The notes: generated from the letters alone by a model not told the origin. Counted from the first letter of the stretch, positions 1 through 8,931 are shown. The stretch is 64,000 nt of DNA from Streptosporangium becharense (GCF_014204985.1 NZ_JACHMP010000001.1:1488001-1552000); one strand, 5' to 3'. A program made the numbers and translations.

Positions 1-915
1 CTTGGCGAACGGTGAGACCGACGGCTGGGCTCCGGCCAGGAAAACACCCTTGAAGGCGAAGTCGTTGCCCTTCCACTTCCCCGACTGCACGGTGGACCGG
101 GTGCGCGGCATCGCGCCGAACGGCAGCGCGAGGGTCTCCGAGGCGGCGCCGCCGAGCTTGCGGAGCATCAGCTCGACCCGGACGATCTGCTCGGCGATCT
201 TCGATTTCGTCAGCCCGGGCAGGTACGGGTGGCTCCAGGTGTGGTTGGCCACCTCGAAACCCCGGGAGGTCAGCCAGCGCACCGCCCGGGCCTGGTCCTG
301 CGCGCTCTGCAGGCCGAACGGCTGGCGGTTCACCCAGAAGGTGGCGACGGGCCGGAAGTCCGGATACTTCTTGGCGACCTGGTAGATGATGCCGACCGCG
401 GTGTCCTTGGCCGGCATGCCGTCGGCGCCCAGGGCGAAGTGGCTGTGGTGACCGTCGTCGAAGGTCAGCACCACCGGATACTTGCCCGCCGGGATGTCGA
501 TCTTCCCGGTGACGAACTCCCGCGCGGTGATCGGCACGTAGCCGTCCCTGGCGAGCCGCTCCATCTCCTTGCGCACCTGGTCGGGCGTGCGGTCGATCGA
601 CGCCAGCCGCTTCTTCATGATCCGGTGGTACATCAGGATCGGCACCATCCCGGCCTCGTTGGCCTTGACCTGCCGGGCGAACTCCGGAGAGGCGGTGACC
701 GGCGGCGGCAGCTCGGCCGAGGGCATGTCCGGCGTCGGCGTCGGCGACGCCGGGGGCGAAGACGGCGGCGGCGAGCCACCGGCCGTCTTGCCGGCCCGGG
801 GCTCGCCGGAGGGCACGGGAGCGGTGGGGAGCGCCAGGAGCGCCACCACCGCGACCACGACGACCACCACGTTGGCGAGCAGGATGATCTGTGTCAGGGG
901 GATCCGGCTCCGCAC
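1..915 (-). CDS. Polysaccharide deacetylase family protein (3' end outside window)
   Basis: The visible 305 residues are the N-terminal part of an exported or membrane-anchored NodB-fold carbohydrate esterase; the C-terminus lies beyond base 1. Residues about 7-28 form one hydrophobic helix (LTQIILLANVVVVVVAVVAL), followed by a Pro/Ser-rich linker. The catalytic domain begins near residue 85 (ILMYHR). The metal motif TFDDG and the HTWSH motif (H-x3-H) of NodB deacetylases are both present. Known members remove N- or O-acetyl groups from peptidoglycan, chitin-like or other surface polysaccharides; the substrate here cannot be told. The start is GTG at 915, chosen because GGGAG sits four bases upstream and an earlier ATG at 926 runs into a stop. 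It lies 75 bases downstream of polA on the same strand. Confidence 0.85.
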   Translation of the reverse strand, partial: MRSRIPLTQIILLANVVVVVVAVVALLALPTAPVPSGEPRAGKTAGGSPPPSSPPASPTPTPDMPSAELPPPVTASPEFARQVKANEAGMVPILMYHRIMKKRLASIDRTPDQVRKEMERLARDGYVPITAREFVTGKIDIPAGKYPVVLTFDDGHHSHFALGADGMPAKDTAVGIIYQVAKKYPDFRPVATFWVNRQPFGLQSAQDQARAVRWLTSRGFEVANHTWSHPYLPGLTKSKIAEQIVRVELMLRKLGGAASETLALPFGAMPRTRSTVQSGKWKGNDFAFKGVFLAGAQPSVSPFAK

Positions 916-990
916 AAAACTCCCATGCCCGTCGAGCTTTTCGATGCCGCACAAGCCTAGAACAGACTTGGACAGGTCCGGGCAATCGCG

Positions 991-3705
991 CTAGTGCCCG
1001 GCATCCTCCCAGGTGCGGCCGACGCCCACGGAGACCTCCAGCGGGACGCGCAGGGAGCAGGCGGCGTTCATCCGGCCGACGACCAGCTCACGCAGGGGCT
1101 CCAGCTCACCGGGGGCCACCTCGAACACGAGCTCGTCGTGGACCTGCAGGAGCATCCGGGAGGTGAGGCCGGCCTCCTTCAGCGCCCGGTGCACGTTGAG
1201 CATCGCGACCTTGATGATGTCGGCGGCCGATCCTTGGATGGGGGCGTTGAGCGCCATCCGCTCGGCTATCTCGCGGCGCTGGCGGTTGTCGCTGTTGAGG
1301 TCGGGCAGGTAGCGGCGCCGGCCCATCATGGTCTCGGTGTAGCCGTCGTTCCTGGCCCGGGCGACGATGGCGTTGAGGAAGTCGCGGACGCCGCCGAACT
1401 CCTGGAAGTACTCCTCCTTCAGGGTCCTGGCCTCGCCGGTCGGGATGTTGAGCTGTGCCGCCAGGCCGTAGTCGGACAGCCCGTAGGCCAGGCCGTAGTT
1501 CATCGCCTTGATCTTGGCTCGCATCTCCCCGTTGACCTGCTCCGGCTCGATGCCGAAGACCCGGGCCGCGGTGGCCTTGTGGAAGTCGTGCCCGGACTCG
1601 AAGGCCGCGATCAGCGACTCGTCGCCGGACAGGTGCGCCATGATGCGCAGCTCGATCTGGCTGTAGTCGGCCGTCAGGAGGGTCTCAAAGGCCCCGCCGG
1701 GACCGCCGGAACCGACCACGAAGCCCTGCCGGATGCGGCGGCCCTCGGCGGTGCGGATCGGGATGTTCTGCAGGTTGGGCTTCTCCGAGCTGAGCCGCCC
1801 GGTGGCCGCCACGGTCTGGTTGAACGTGGTGTGGATGCGGCCGTCGTCGGCGATCTCCTTGATCAGGCCCTCGACCGTGACCTTCAGCTTCGCCTGGTCG
1901 CGGTGCCTGAGCATGATGGTCGGCAGCTCGTGCTCGGTCTGGGCCGCCAGCCAGGCCAGCGCCTCGGCGTCGGTGGTGTAGCCCGTCTTGGTCTTCTTGG
2001 TCTTGGGCAGGTTGAGCTTGACGAACAGCAGCTCCTGCAGCTGCTTGGTCGAGCCCAGGTTGAACTGCTCGCCCACCGACGCGTGCGCCGCCTCGACGGC
2101 CTGCTTGACCGCGGCGGCGAACTCGGTCTCCAGCCCCTCGAGATACTCACGGTCGGCGGCGATGCCGGCCCGCTCCATCTCGGCCAGCACGGTGACGAGC
2201 GGCAGCTCCACGTCGCGCAGCAGGCCGGTGCCGCCGCGCGGCTCCAGGAACGCCTCCAGGGCGTCGGCGAGCTCGGTCACCGCCAGGGCCCGCAGGGCCA
2301 GCTCGCGGGCGGCGTCGTCGTCCTCGTCGAAGAGGCTCACCTGGCCCCCGCCGCCCGCCTCGGCGCGCAGCTCACGCCCGAGGTAGACCCGGACGAGCTC
2401 CTCCAGCGGGAAGGCGCGCTGCCCGGGCATCGCCAGGTAGGCCGCGAGCGCCGTGTCGCAGGTGAGCCCGCGCAGCTCCATGCCGTGCGACCACAGCGCC
2501 AGCATCGGGCCCTTGGCGTCGTGCACCGCCTTAGGCCTGGCCGGGTCGGCCAGCCACTCGCGCAGGGCCGTCTCGTCGTCCTCGGTCAGCGCGGCGGGAT
2601 CGAGGAACGCGGCGGCCCGCCCGCCCGTCCCGGCGGACGCGGCCACGGCGATGCCGTCGAGACGCCCGGTGCCCTTGGCGTACTCGCCCCTGAAGGCGAG
2701 ACCGGCGCGGCCCTCGGGCAGTGCCCGCAGCCAGGCCGCCACGTCGCCGGGACCGAGGACGACCACCTCGCCCTCGAAGCCCTCGTCGCTCGTGGGCTCG
2801 GCCGATCCGACGATCTTGAACAGCCGGTCGCGGATCTCGCCGCGGAACTCCAGCGTGTCGAGGATCTTGTTGATCTCGTCGCGGTCGGCGGGGCCCAGCT
2901 CCAGCTCGGAGATCCCCCGCTCCAGCGGGACGTCGCGGATCAACTGGGTCAGGCGGCGGTTCATGAGCACCTGGTCGAGGTGCTCGCGGAGCTTGTCGCC
3001 GACCTTGCCCTTGACCTCGTCGACCCGGTTGACCAGCTCCTCCAGCGAGCCGAACTCGCGGATCCACTTGGCGGCGGTCTTCTCGCCCACGCCGGGGATG
3101 TTCTTGAGGTTGTCGCTGCTGTCGCCGCGGATGGCGGCGAAGTCGGGATACTGCGCCGGAGTGAGCTCGTACTTCTCCAGGACGGCCTCGGGCGTGAAGC
3201 GGGTCATGTTGCTGATCCCGACGCGGGTCATCAGCACGGTGACGCGCTCGTCGACCAGCTGGAGGGCGTCGCGGTCACCGGTGACGATCAGCACGTCCAT
3301 CTCACGGGCCGACGCCTGCGTGGCGAGGGTGGCGATCAGGTCGTCGGCCTCGTAGCCCGGCAGCGACAGGTGCGGCACGCGCAGGGCGTCGAGCATCTCG
3401 TGGATGAGGCTCACCTGACTGCGGAAACTGTCGGGGCTCGCGCTGCGGTTCGCCTTGTACTCGGAGTACTCCTCGTGGCGGAACGTCGGCTCCGACCGGT
3501 CGAAGCAGACCGCCACGTGGGTGGGCCGCTCGTCGCGGAGCACGTTGACCAGCATCGAGGTGAAGCCGTAGACGGCGTTGGTCTTCTGGCCCGTCGTGGT
3601 GGAGAAGTTCTCCTCGGGCAGCGCGTAGAAGGCCCGGTAGGCCAGCGAATGGCCGTCCAGCAACAGGAGACACGGACGATCGGGGGTCGCTTCACTCTTC
3701 GGCAC
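991..3705 (-). CDS. polA: DNA polymerase I
   Basis: This 904-residue protein fills gaps and removes primers in DNA repair and lagging-strand maturation. Residues 10-300 are the 5'-3' exonuclease/flap domain (conserved Asp clusters such as EADD 119-122 and VTGDRD 141-146). Residues about 310-500 are the 3'-5' exonuclease-like domain, but the DxE metal motif is replaced by FRGEY (338-342), so proofreading is probably absent. The polymerase domain runs from about 505 to 904, with motif A DYSQIELR (Asp680), an O-helix with Arg729, Lys733, Tyr737 and Tyr741, and motif C VHDE (855-858). Tyr737 occupies the place of E. coli Phe762. The GTG start has no Shine-Dalgarno; a TAGGCT box ends six bases before it, so the transcript may be leaderless. 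It is divergent from the thioesterase gene. Confidence 0.97.
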   Translation of the reverse strand: MPKSEATPDRPCLLLLDGHSLAYRAFYALPEENFSTTTGQKTNAVYGFTSMLVNVLRDERPTHVAVCFDRSEPTFRHEEYSEYKANRSASPDSFRSQVSLIHEMLDALRVPHLSLPGYEADDLIATLATQASAREMDVLIVTGDRDALQLVDERVTVLMTRVGISNMTRFTPEAVLEKYELTPAQYPDFAAIRGDSSDNLKNIPGVGEKTAAKWIREFGSLEELVNRVDEVKGKVGDKLREHLDQVLMNRRLTQLIRDVPLERGISELELGPADRDEINKILDTLEFRGEIRDRLFKIVGSAEPTSDEGFEGEVVVLGPGDVAAWLRALPEGRAGLAFRGEYAKGTGRLDGIAVAASAGTGGRAAAFLDPAALTEDDETALREWLADPARPKAVHDAKGPMLALWSHGMELRGLTCDTALAAYLAMPGQRAFPLEELVRVYLGRELRAEAGGGGQVSLFDEDDDAARELALRALAVTELADALEAFLEPRGGTGLLRDVELPLVTVLAEMERAGIAADREYLEGLETEFAAAVKQAVEAAHASVGEQFNLGSTKQLQELLFVKLNLPKTKKTKTGYTTDAEALAWLAAQTEHELPTIMLRHRDQAKLKVTVEGLIKEIADDGRIHTTFNQTVAATGRLSSEKPNLQNIPIRTAEGRRIRQGFVVGSGGPGGAFETLLTADYSQIELRIMAHLSGDESLIAAFESGHDFHKATAARVFGIEPEQVNGEMRAKIKAMNYGLAYGLSDYGLAAQLNIPTGEARTLKEEYFQEFGGVRDFLNAIVARARNDGYTETMMGRRRYLPDLNSDNRQRREIAERMALNAPIQGSAADIIKVAMLNVHRALKEAGLTSRMLLQVHDELVFEVAPGELEPLRELVVGRMNAACSLRVPLEVSVGVGRTWEDAGH

Positions 3706-3711
3706 AACGGA

Positions 3712-3717
3712 AGCCTA
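3712..3717 (-). promoter_or_regulatory. Candidate -10 box of polA, leaderless spacing
   Basis: On the minus strand TAGGCT is followed by exactly six bases and then the polA GTG. This matches the TANNNT-N6-start arrangement of actinobacterial leaderless promoters. I see no convincing -35. The divergent thioesterase gene could use TAGTCT at 3716-3721 on the plus strand, which overlaps this box. Confidence 0.5.
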
Positions 3718-3767
3718 GTCTCCTGGTGCGACAGAAAACCGTGCCTCGTGCGACAGGAGACGCCCCC

Positions 3768-4196
3768 TTGACCATGACAGATCCCGGCGAAGCGGCCCGC
3801 CGTCTGGAGGAACAGCTCGGCGCCTCCCACCGCGGCACCCTCGTCGAGCGGATGGGCATCGAGATCACCGAGGCCACCGCGGAGCGGGTGGTGGGGACGA
3901 TGCCCGTGGAGGGGAACATCCAGCCCTACGGTCTGCTGCACGGAGGCGCCTCCTGCGTGCTCGCCGAGACCCTGGGCTCGACCGGCGCGGCCATCCACGC
4001 GGGCCCCGGGCGTATCGCCGTCGGCATCGAGATCAACGCCACCCACCACAGGTCCGCGACCTCGGGCCTGGTGACCGGTGTGGCGACCCGTCTGCACGGT
4101 GGCCGGACGCTCGCCACCTACGACATCGAGATCACCGACGAGCAGGGCCGCCGGGTGTGCACCTCCCGTCTGACCTGCATGCTCCGCGACATCTGA
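3768..4196 (+). CDS. PaaI-family hotdog thioesterase
   Basis: A single hotdog-fold domain of about 140 residues. The motif YGLLHGGASCVLAETLGS holds the HGG loop and the acidic residue used by PaaI/YdiI-type acyl-CoA thioesterases, which hydrolyse aryl- or acyl-CoA in the cytoplasm. In actinomycetes a close relative is often beside polA, as here. Start choice: AGGAG at 3755-3759 is eight bases before TTG 3768 and 14 before ATG 3774 (MTDPGEAARR), so TTG is slightly favoured and ATG is the alternative. A longer reading from 3726 adds an unlikely N-terminus. The physiological substrate cannot be told from sequence. Confidence 0.88.
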   Translation: MTMTDPGEAARRLEEQLGASHRGTLVERMGIEITEATAERVVGTMPVEGNIQPYGLLHGGASCVLAETLGSTGAAIHAGPGRIAVGIEINATHHRSATSGLVTGVATRLHGGRTLATYDIEITDEQGRRVCTSRLTCMLRDI

Positions 4197-4603
4197 GCAG
4201 ATCTCGGACTCGATCATATTCCGGGCGCTTTTTTGCCTTCCCGACGCGACGGGTCCGCTACCGTGGGTCACGACGATGCCCGCGGGGCGGCCGAGTAGAA
4301 AACGTACGGAGTCGGGGAAGCTCCATACGGCGCCAAAGGCCTCCCCCGGGCTCGTCGGGCCGGCGGGGCGGCCGGGATCCACCTGGCCCCTGCCCGCGCC
4401 GCCTCCGCACCCCCGCTCTCACTTCTCCTCAGAGCGACCGTGAGGCCCCCGCGCACGTACCGGCCGCCTCTGGTCAGGTGACGGCTCGCGGCGGCGCTGC
4501 GTCGCCCACAGGCCCGCGCAGGCCCCGTACGACGGCACGGCCCGCGCCGCAAGGACGCGGGCCGTGCCACGGGCGGGTCGCTCCTTCGGAAGGGGCGGGC
4601 CCT
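4197..4603. other. Convergent intergenic region
   Basis: These 407 bases lie between the 3' ends of the thioesterase and ABC ATPase genes. The only clear structure is the hairpin at 4534-4568. The open frames crossing the region lack a plausible start and resemble no family I know, so I see no gene. Confidence 0.6.
4534..4568 (-). terminator. Hairpin terminator of the amino-acid ABC operon
   Basis: A perfect 13-bp inverted repeat (GGCACGGCCCGCG / CGCGGGCCGTGCC) with a nine-base loop lies 36 bases past the stop of the ATPase gene. There is no U-tract, which is usual in GC-rich actinomycetes. It could also stop transcripts from the convergent thioesterase gene. Confidence 0.7.
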
Positions 4604-5365
4604 TCAGATCTCGTGGTGCGTCGGGTCGAGCACACGGCGCAGGAAGGTCCGGGTCCGCTCGTGCTGCGGGTCTCCGATCACCTGCTCGGCGGGGCCGTCC
4701 TCGACCACCACCCCGCCGTCCATGAAGACCACCCGGTCGGCCACCTCCCGGGCGAAGGCCATCTCGTGGGTGACCACGAGCATGGTCATCCCCTCCTCGG
4801 CGAGCTTGCGCATGACCGTGAGCACGTCGCCGACGAGCTCCGGGTCGAGCGCCGAGGTGGGCTCGTCGAAGAGCATCAGCGCCGGGTTCATGGCCAGGGC
4901 ACGGGCGATGGCCACCCGTTGCTGCTGACCGCCGGAGAGCTGGATCGGATAGGAGTCGGCCTTGGCACCGACGCCCACCTTGTCCAGGTTCTCCCTGGCG
5001 ATCCGCTCCGCCTCCGCCTTGCCCCGCTTCAGGACCCGCTGCTGGGCGATCATCACGTTCTGCAGCACGGTCATGTGCGGGAACAGGTTGAACTGCTGGA
5101 AGACCATCCCGATGCGGCGGCGGACGGCGTCGATGTCGGCGTCCTCATCGGTCAGGTGGACGCCCTCCACGATCACGTTGCCCCGGGTGGGCTGCTCCAG
5201 CAGGTTCACACAGCGCAGCAGCGTGGACTTGCCCGAGCCGGAGGGGCCGATGATGCAGACGACCTGGCCGGAGTCGACGGACAGGTCGATTCCCTTGAGC
5301 ACCTCCAGATGGCCGAACGACTTGTGCAGGTCGCGGATCTCGACCGCGCGCATCACCAGGGTCAT
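4604..5365 (-). CDS. Polar amino-acid ABC transporter ATPase
   Basis: A 253-residue cytoplasmic ATPase of the HisP/GlnQ group that powers uptake of polar amino acids. Visible motifs are Walker [11 protein letters not shown]-loop [12 protein letters not shown], signature [15 protein letters not shown], Walker [14 protein letters not shown] and the H-loop VTHEM. The FPHMTVLQN segment is typical of glutamine/glutamate/histidine importers. It is last in a three-gene operon (binding protein, one permease, ATPase). Start ATG 5365 lies six bases after the permease stop; GTG 5374, whose GTGA overlaps that stop, is an alternative and would be translationally coupled. Confidence 0.93.
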   Translation of the reverse strand: MTLVMRAVEIRDLHKSFGHLEVLKGIDLSVDSGQVVCIIGPSGSGKSTLLRCVNLLEQPTRGNVIVEGVHLTDEDADIDAVRRRIGMVFQQFNLFPHMTVLQNVMIAQQRVLKRGKAEAERIARENLDKVGVGAKADSYPIQLSGGQQQRVAIARALAMNPALMLFDEPTSALDPELVGDVLTVMRKLAEEGMTMLVVTHEMAFAREVADRVVFMDGGVVVEDGPAEQVIGDPQHERTRTFLRRVLDPTHHEI

Positions 5366-5370
5366 CGGAG

Positions 5371-6219
5371 TCACCGTCCCTTCGCCTGACGCTTCTCCAG
5401 CAGGGACGCGAGGTAGCCCAGCGGGATGGTGACCAGGAGGTACGTCACGCCGACGACCAGGATGGGGGTGGCGTTGGCGTGGGTGGAGGCCATGTCGTTG
5501 CCGAACTTCGTGAGCTCGACGTACTCGCCGGAGACGCCGAGGAACAGCACCAGCGAGGAGTCCTTGAGCAGGGACACGAACTGGTTGGTCGTGGGCGGGA
5601 TGACGATGCGCACGGCCTGCGGGATGACGATGCTGACCATCGAGCGGCTGTACGACATGCCCAGCGAGCGCGCCGCCTCCATCTGGCCCTTCGGCACCGC
5701 CTGCAGACCCGCGCGGAGCGTCTCCGCCATGTAGGCGGAGCCGACGACGGTCAGGCCCAGAATGCCCTGGCCGTAGGTGCCGCCGGGTACCTCGAACCCG
5801 GGCAGCGCGAGCGGCAGGAACAGGATGAGGAGGAAGACCAGCAGCGCCGGCAGGCCCCGGAAGATCTCGATGTAGGCGATCGCGATCCACCGGTAGGGCC
5901 GCACCGACGACAGCCGCATCAGCGCGAACAGCAGGCCGAGCAGGAAGGCGAAGAGGAATCCGCCGACCGAGTAGATGATCGTGTTCTTCAGCGCGATCGT
6001 GAAGAGCTCGGGGAGCGTCTCCTCGGCGACCTCGGGTTTGGCGAAGTTGGCGGCGAGCTGGCCCCACTCGATGCGCCAGATGAGGAAGGCGACAACGACG
6101 ATCAGCAGGACGTACTGGACGGCCCTGCTGATGCGCTGCCGCTTACGGGGACTGAGTCCGCTCCTGCCGAAGGGTCCCCCGGCGGGGACGGACTCAGTCG
6201 TCGTCGACTTCTCGGTCAT
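5371..6219 (-). CDS. Polar amino-acid ABC transporter permease
   Basis: A 282-residue HisM/GlnP-type inner-membrane permease. An N-terminal cytoplasmic stretch of about 30 residues precedes the first helix ([15 protein letters not shown]). The middle carries [11 protein letters not shown] and the EAA loop region ([24 protein letters not shown], cut here only for description of the conserved E-A-A-R-S-L-G end) that contacts the ATPase. Only one permease gene is present, so it presumably works as a homodimer. It starts four bases after the binding-protein stop, and its own stop is next to the ATPase start. The substrate is probably glutamate, glutamine or a related amino acid, but this is inference. 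Confidence 0.92.
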   Translation of the reverse strand: MTEKSTTTESVPAGGPFGRSGLSPRKRQRISRAVQYVLLIVVVAFLIWRIEWGQLAANFAKPEVAEETLPELFTIALKNTIIYSVGGFLFAFLLGLLFALMRLSSVRPYRWIAIAYIEIFRGLPALLVFLLILFLPLALPGFEVPGGTYGQGILGLTVVGSAYMAETLRAGLQAVPKGQMEAARSLGMSYSRSMVSIVIPQAVRIVIPPTTNQFVSLLKDSSLVLFLGVSGEYVELTKFGNDMASTHANATPILVVGVTYLLVTIPLGYLASLLEKRQAKGR

Positions 6220-6222
6220 CGA

Positions 6223-7086
6223 TCAGCCGAGCTCGCCGGGCTTCTTGCCGAACCACTTGACGAAGATCTCATCGTAGGTGCCGTCCGACTTGGCCTGCGC
6301 GATCGTCTCGTTGATCGTCTTGAGCAGGACCGGGTCGGCGCCCTTCTTCAGGCCGATGCCGTACTGCTCGCCGGTGTCGAGGCTGGCGACCAGCTCGAAC
6401 TTGTCGGCGATCTCGGGCTTCTTCAGCCAGGTCAGGACGACCGGCAGGTCCTGGACGATCACGTCGACCTGGCCGGACTGCAGGCCGAGCAGCTCCTTGG
6501 GCGAGTCGGCGAACTCCTTGGGGTCGAGCCCCTGCTTCTTGACGTAGTCGAGACCCGTGGTCGAGGCCTGGGCGCCGAGCCGCAGGTTCTTCGCCTTGAT
6601 CTCCTCCAGGGTCTTCACGCCGAGCCCCTTCTTGGCCAGCAGAGCCTGCGTGGCGTCGAAGTAGGGCTCGGAGAAGTCGATGTTCGCCTTGCGCTCCTCG
6701 GTGATCGTCATACCGGCGGCGGCCACGTCGCACTTGCCGGCGGCCATCGCCGCGCCGCTCTTGATGACGGCGAAGTCGATGTCGACGATCTCCTGGGTCA
6801 GACCGAGCTTCTTGGCCGCGAGGTCGACGATGTCGACGTCGAACCCGACGACCTTGTCACCCTGCTTGAACTGGAAAGGCTCGTACGGCAGGTTGGTGCA
6901 GGTGGTCAGTTTGCCCGGCTTGACCAGCTTGACACCGCCCGCAGCCGCGGGGGCACTTCCCGAGGCACCGTTACCCGGGCTCGCGGTGGTGGACTCACCG
7001 CCACCGCAGGCCGACAGGCCGAGCGCACCGGCGACGACCATCGCGCCCACCGCGAGCGCACGACGGGAAACAAAACTCAGGCCCAC
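6223..7086 (-). CDS. Amino-acid ABC transporter substrate-binding lipoprotein
   Basis: A 287-residue extracytoplasmic solute-binding protein of family 3 (SBP_bac_3), the receptor of the importer encoded downstream. The N-terminus has a signal peptide with lipobox LSAC followed by a Gly/Ser linker, so it should be lipid-anchored by the Lgt encoded near 31 kb. The SBP domain is recognised by YEPFQFKQGDKVVGFDVDI near the start, ITEERKANIDFSEPYF in the middle and the C-terminal DEIFVKWFGKKPGELG. The GTG start at 7086 is fixed by AAGGAGG five bases upstream. The gene is first in its operon and is preceded by a palindromic AT-rich stretch. Confidence 0.94.
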   Translation of the reverse strand: MGLSFVSRRALAVGAMVVAGALGLSACGGGESTTASPGNGASGSAPAAAGGVKLVKPGKLTTCTNLPYEPFQFKQGDKVVGFDVDIVDLAAKKLGLTQEIVDIDFAVIKSGAAMAAGKCDVAAAGMTITEERKANIDFSEPYFDATQALLAKKGLGVKTLEEIKAKNLRLGAQASTTGLDYVKKQGLDPKEFADSPKELLGLQSGQVDVIVQDLPVVLTWLKKPEIADKFELVASLDTGEQYGIGLKKGADPVLLKTINETIAQAKSDGTYDEIFVKWFGKKPGELG

Positions 7087-7394
7087 GAAGGCCTCCTTCG
7101 GTCAATGTCGCGTCTTGTATGGATACCTCAGTGCAGGTAATGCTCTCTCACCTGCATAATCATGCAGGTCACCGCCACGACACAATTCGGACAACAACCA
7201 CGTTCGGGGCTTCTTTCTCGATACCCGCTTCCGGTGCCGGATCAGAGGCCGGCCGTTCATCCAATGGTGAACGACCCGCCCGTCCACCACGGACCAGGGT
7301 CCGCCGAGCGGGTCCGCCGGGGCCGCGGCGCGCGCCGGAAACGGACACCGCAGAGCGTTGATCCGCGGAACCCGTCTCGGTTACCTTGCCCGGT
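7087..7394. other. Divergent promoter region between importer operon and lipoprotein gene
   Basis: This 308-base gap separates two divergent genes and holds no gene that I can support. Its left part (7110-7190) is less GC-rich than the surroundings and carries the palindrome at 7150-7169. The right end has a TACCTT box at 7382-7387, seven bases before the lipoprotein GTG. Confidence 0.6.
7150..7169. promoter_or_regulatory. Candidate operator upstream of the amino-acid importer operon
   Basis: A perfect inverted repeat ACCTGCAT-AATC-ATGCAGGT lies 64-83 bases upstream of the binding-protein start. A further half-site GCAGGT is at 7133-7138. The symmetry and position suit a dimeric repressor or activator site, but no regulator is identified. 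Confidence 0.4.
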
Positions 7395-7961
7395 GTGCGC
7401 AACCTCCCAACCCTGTTCGCCGGTGCCGCGTTCGCCGTCGCCGTCCTGACCGGCTGCACGGAGACGGACGCGCCGGGGTCCGCCGCGTCCCCGCGGGCCA
7501 CGCCGGCCCCGACCCACTACCCGCTCCCGGCGCGGCCGGTACGCCCCGGCGAGACACCCATCACCTCCGCTCCGGTGGACGACGGCGACACCCGCTTCCA
7601 GGTGATCGGCCTGCAGAAGGGCCTGGAGGGTTTCTTCGGCAGCCACGCCGAATGGAAGGCCAAGGGCCAGTACGTGGTCGTGCGGATCGTGGCGGAGAAC
7701 CCGGGCCGGACCAACTCGCGCTTCGACGCCAAACGGCAGCGCCTCATCGCGGCCGACGGGAAGACCTACGGGATCGACAGGTTCGCCCAGGCCATCAAGC
7801 GCCAGCCCGACACGCTCCCGCTGGGTGCCGGGGTCAGGATCGAGATGGACCTGTGGTTCGACATCCCCGAGGGGACGAAGGTCAGCGCGATCAAGCTGTT
7901 CGGCGACCCGCCCCTCGGCGTGGTGGGCGAGACCCGGGGGGTTCAGGTCACCCTGCCCTGA
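7395..7961 (+). CDS. DUF4352-like lipoprotein
   Basis: A protein of about 188 residues with a lipoprotein signal peptide (LPTLFAGAAFAVAVLTGC, lipobox LTGC) and a Pro/Ala-rich linker to about residue 60. The globular part has the features of DUF4352/MPT63-like immunoglobulin-fold domains: a central QYVVVRIVAENPGR strand segment, a LIAADGKTYGID turn and a C-terminal LWFDIPEG strand. Such domains are extracytoplasmic and poorly characterised. Start GTG 7395 is preferred over TTG 7386 because a TACCTT box lies seven bases upstream and no Shine-Dalgarno is visible, suggesting a leaderless or near-leaderless message. Confidence 0.8.
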   Translation: MRNLPTLFAGAAFAVAVLTGCTETDAPGSAASPRATPAPTHYPLPARPVRPGETPITSAPVDDGDTRFQVIGLQKGLEGFFGSHAEWKAKGQYVVVRIVAENPGRTNSRFDAKRQRLIAADGKTYGIDRFAQAIKRQPDTLPLGAGVRIEMDLWFDIPEGTKVSAIKLFGDPPLGVVGETRGVQVTLP

Positions 7962-7984
7962 CGCCGCTGCGGCGCCGCGGTGAC

Positions 7985-8047
7985 GGCACGCGGGCGGCGC
8001 ACCGACGCCGCCCTGACGGCGCGCCGGCGGCCTGCCGCCCGCGTGCC
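7985..8047. terminator. Long-loop inverted repeat after the lipoprotein gene
   Basis: Perfect 14-bp arms (GGCACGCGGGCGGC and its complement) enclose a 35-base GC-rich loop that can fold further. It starts 24 bases after the lipoprotein stop and may terminate that gene. Confidence 0.5.
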
Positions 8048-8084
8048 GCCCACCACCCGGACGTACCTCCCCCGGTCGCCGGAG

Positions 8085-8129
8085 ACCGTCCCGCGGGGCG
8101 GCCGAGGCTGCCCCGCCCCGCGGGACGGT
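8085..8129 (-). terminator. Strong hairpin terminator of the liv operon
   Basis: Perfect 17-bp arms (ACCGTCCCGCGGGGCGG and its complement) enclose an 11-base loop, 28 bases past the livF stop. With the adjacent repeat at 7985-8047 it separates two convergent transcription units. Confidence 0.75.
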
Positions 8130-8157
8130 CACTGCGACGCGGGCCGCATGCGACCGG

Positions 8158-8931
8158 TCACGCCTTGGGGTTCGGCGTGTCCGAAGTGTCCTGGGCGGCG
8201 TCCGGCCCCTTGTCCTGGGGGGCGTCGTGCCCGCCGCCCAGGTAGGCGGCCCGCACGTCGGGGTCGTTGAGCAGCTCGTCGGCGGGGGCGCTCTTGACCA
8301 CCTTCCCGGTCTCCAGCACGTAGGCACGGTGGGCGAGCTTCAGCGCCTGCTGGGCGTTCTGCTCCACCAGCAGGACCGTGGTGCCCCGCCGGTTGATCTC
8401 CTCGATGATGGAGAAGATCTGCTGCACGAGCAGCGGCGCCAGCCCCATCGAGGGCTCGTCCAGCAGCAGCACCTTCGGTTTGGCCATCAGCGCCCGTCCG
8501 ATGGCGAGCATCTGCTGCTCACCGCCGGACATCGTGCCGGCCGCCTGGTTGCGGCGCTCCGCCAGGCGGGGGAACAGCTCGTACGCCTCGTTCAGCTCGG
8601 CGGTGAAGTCACCCGAGCGGGTGTAGGCGCCCATGAGCAGGTTGTCGTGGACCGTCATGCCGGGGAACACGCCCCGCCCCTCGGGCGCCTGTCCCAGGCC
8701 CGCGATGACGCGCAGGTGACCGGGCATCCTGCTGATGTCCCGGCCGTCGAAGATGATCCTCCCCGACGTCAGGCCGCGCAGGCCCGAGATCGTCTTCAGG
8801 GTCGTGGTCTTGCCGGCCCCGTTCGCCCCGATGAGCGTGACGATCTCGCCCTCGTTGACCTCGACCGAGATGCCCTTCAGCGCCTCGATCTTGCCGTAGT
8901 GGACGTGGATGTTGCTGACCTCAAGAAGCAT
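8158..8931 (-). CDS. livF: Branched-chain amino-acid ABC transporter ATPase LivF
   Basis: A 257-residue ATPase that, with LivG, drives the LivHM permease. Walker A GANGAGKTT, signature MSGGEQQMLAIGRALM, Walker B VLLLDEPSMGLAP and the H-loop LVEQN are all present; SMGLAP and EQNAQQAL are typical of LivF. The C-terminus is extended by a polar tail of about 20 residues. The ATG start lies inside the end of livG (11-base overlap), so translation is probably coupled. It is the last gene of the operon livK-livH-livM-livG-livF and is followed by a strong hairpin. Confidence 0.95.
   Translation of the reverse strand: MLLEVSNIHVHYGKIEALKGISVEVNEGEIVTLIGANGAGKTTTLKTISGLRGLTSGRIIFDGRDISRMPGHLRVIAGLGQAPEGRGVFPGMTVHDNLLMGAYTRSGDFTAELNEAYELFPRLAERRNQAAGTMSGGEQQMLAIGRALMAKPKVLLLDEPSMGLAPLLVQQIFSIIEEINRRGTTVLLVEQNAQQALKLAHRAYVLETGKVVKSAPADELLNDPDVRAAYLGGGHDAPQDKGPDAAQDTSDTPNPKA

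Noticed and set aside
994..3771. Open frame of 925 codons opposite polA
   Set aside because: It mirrors the polA codons on the other strand and shows no family motif.
4157..5389. Plus-strand frame overlapping the ABC ATPase
   Set aside because: It begins inside the thioesterase gene and is antisense to a well-supported ATPase.
5479..7140. Open frame of 553 codons on the plus strand
   Set aside because: It is antisense to the importer permease and binding-protein genes, which have clear family motifs and ribosome-binding sites.
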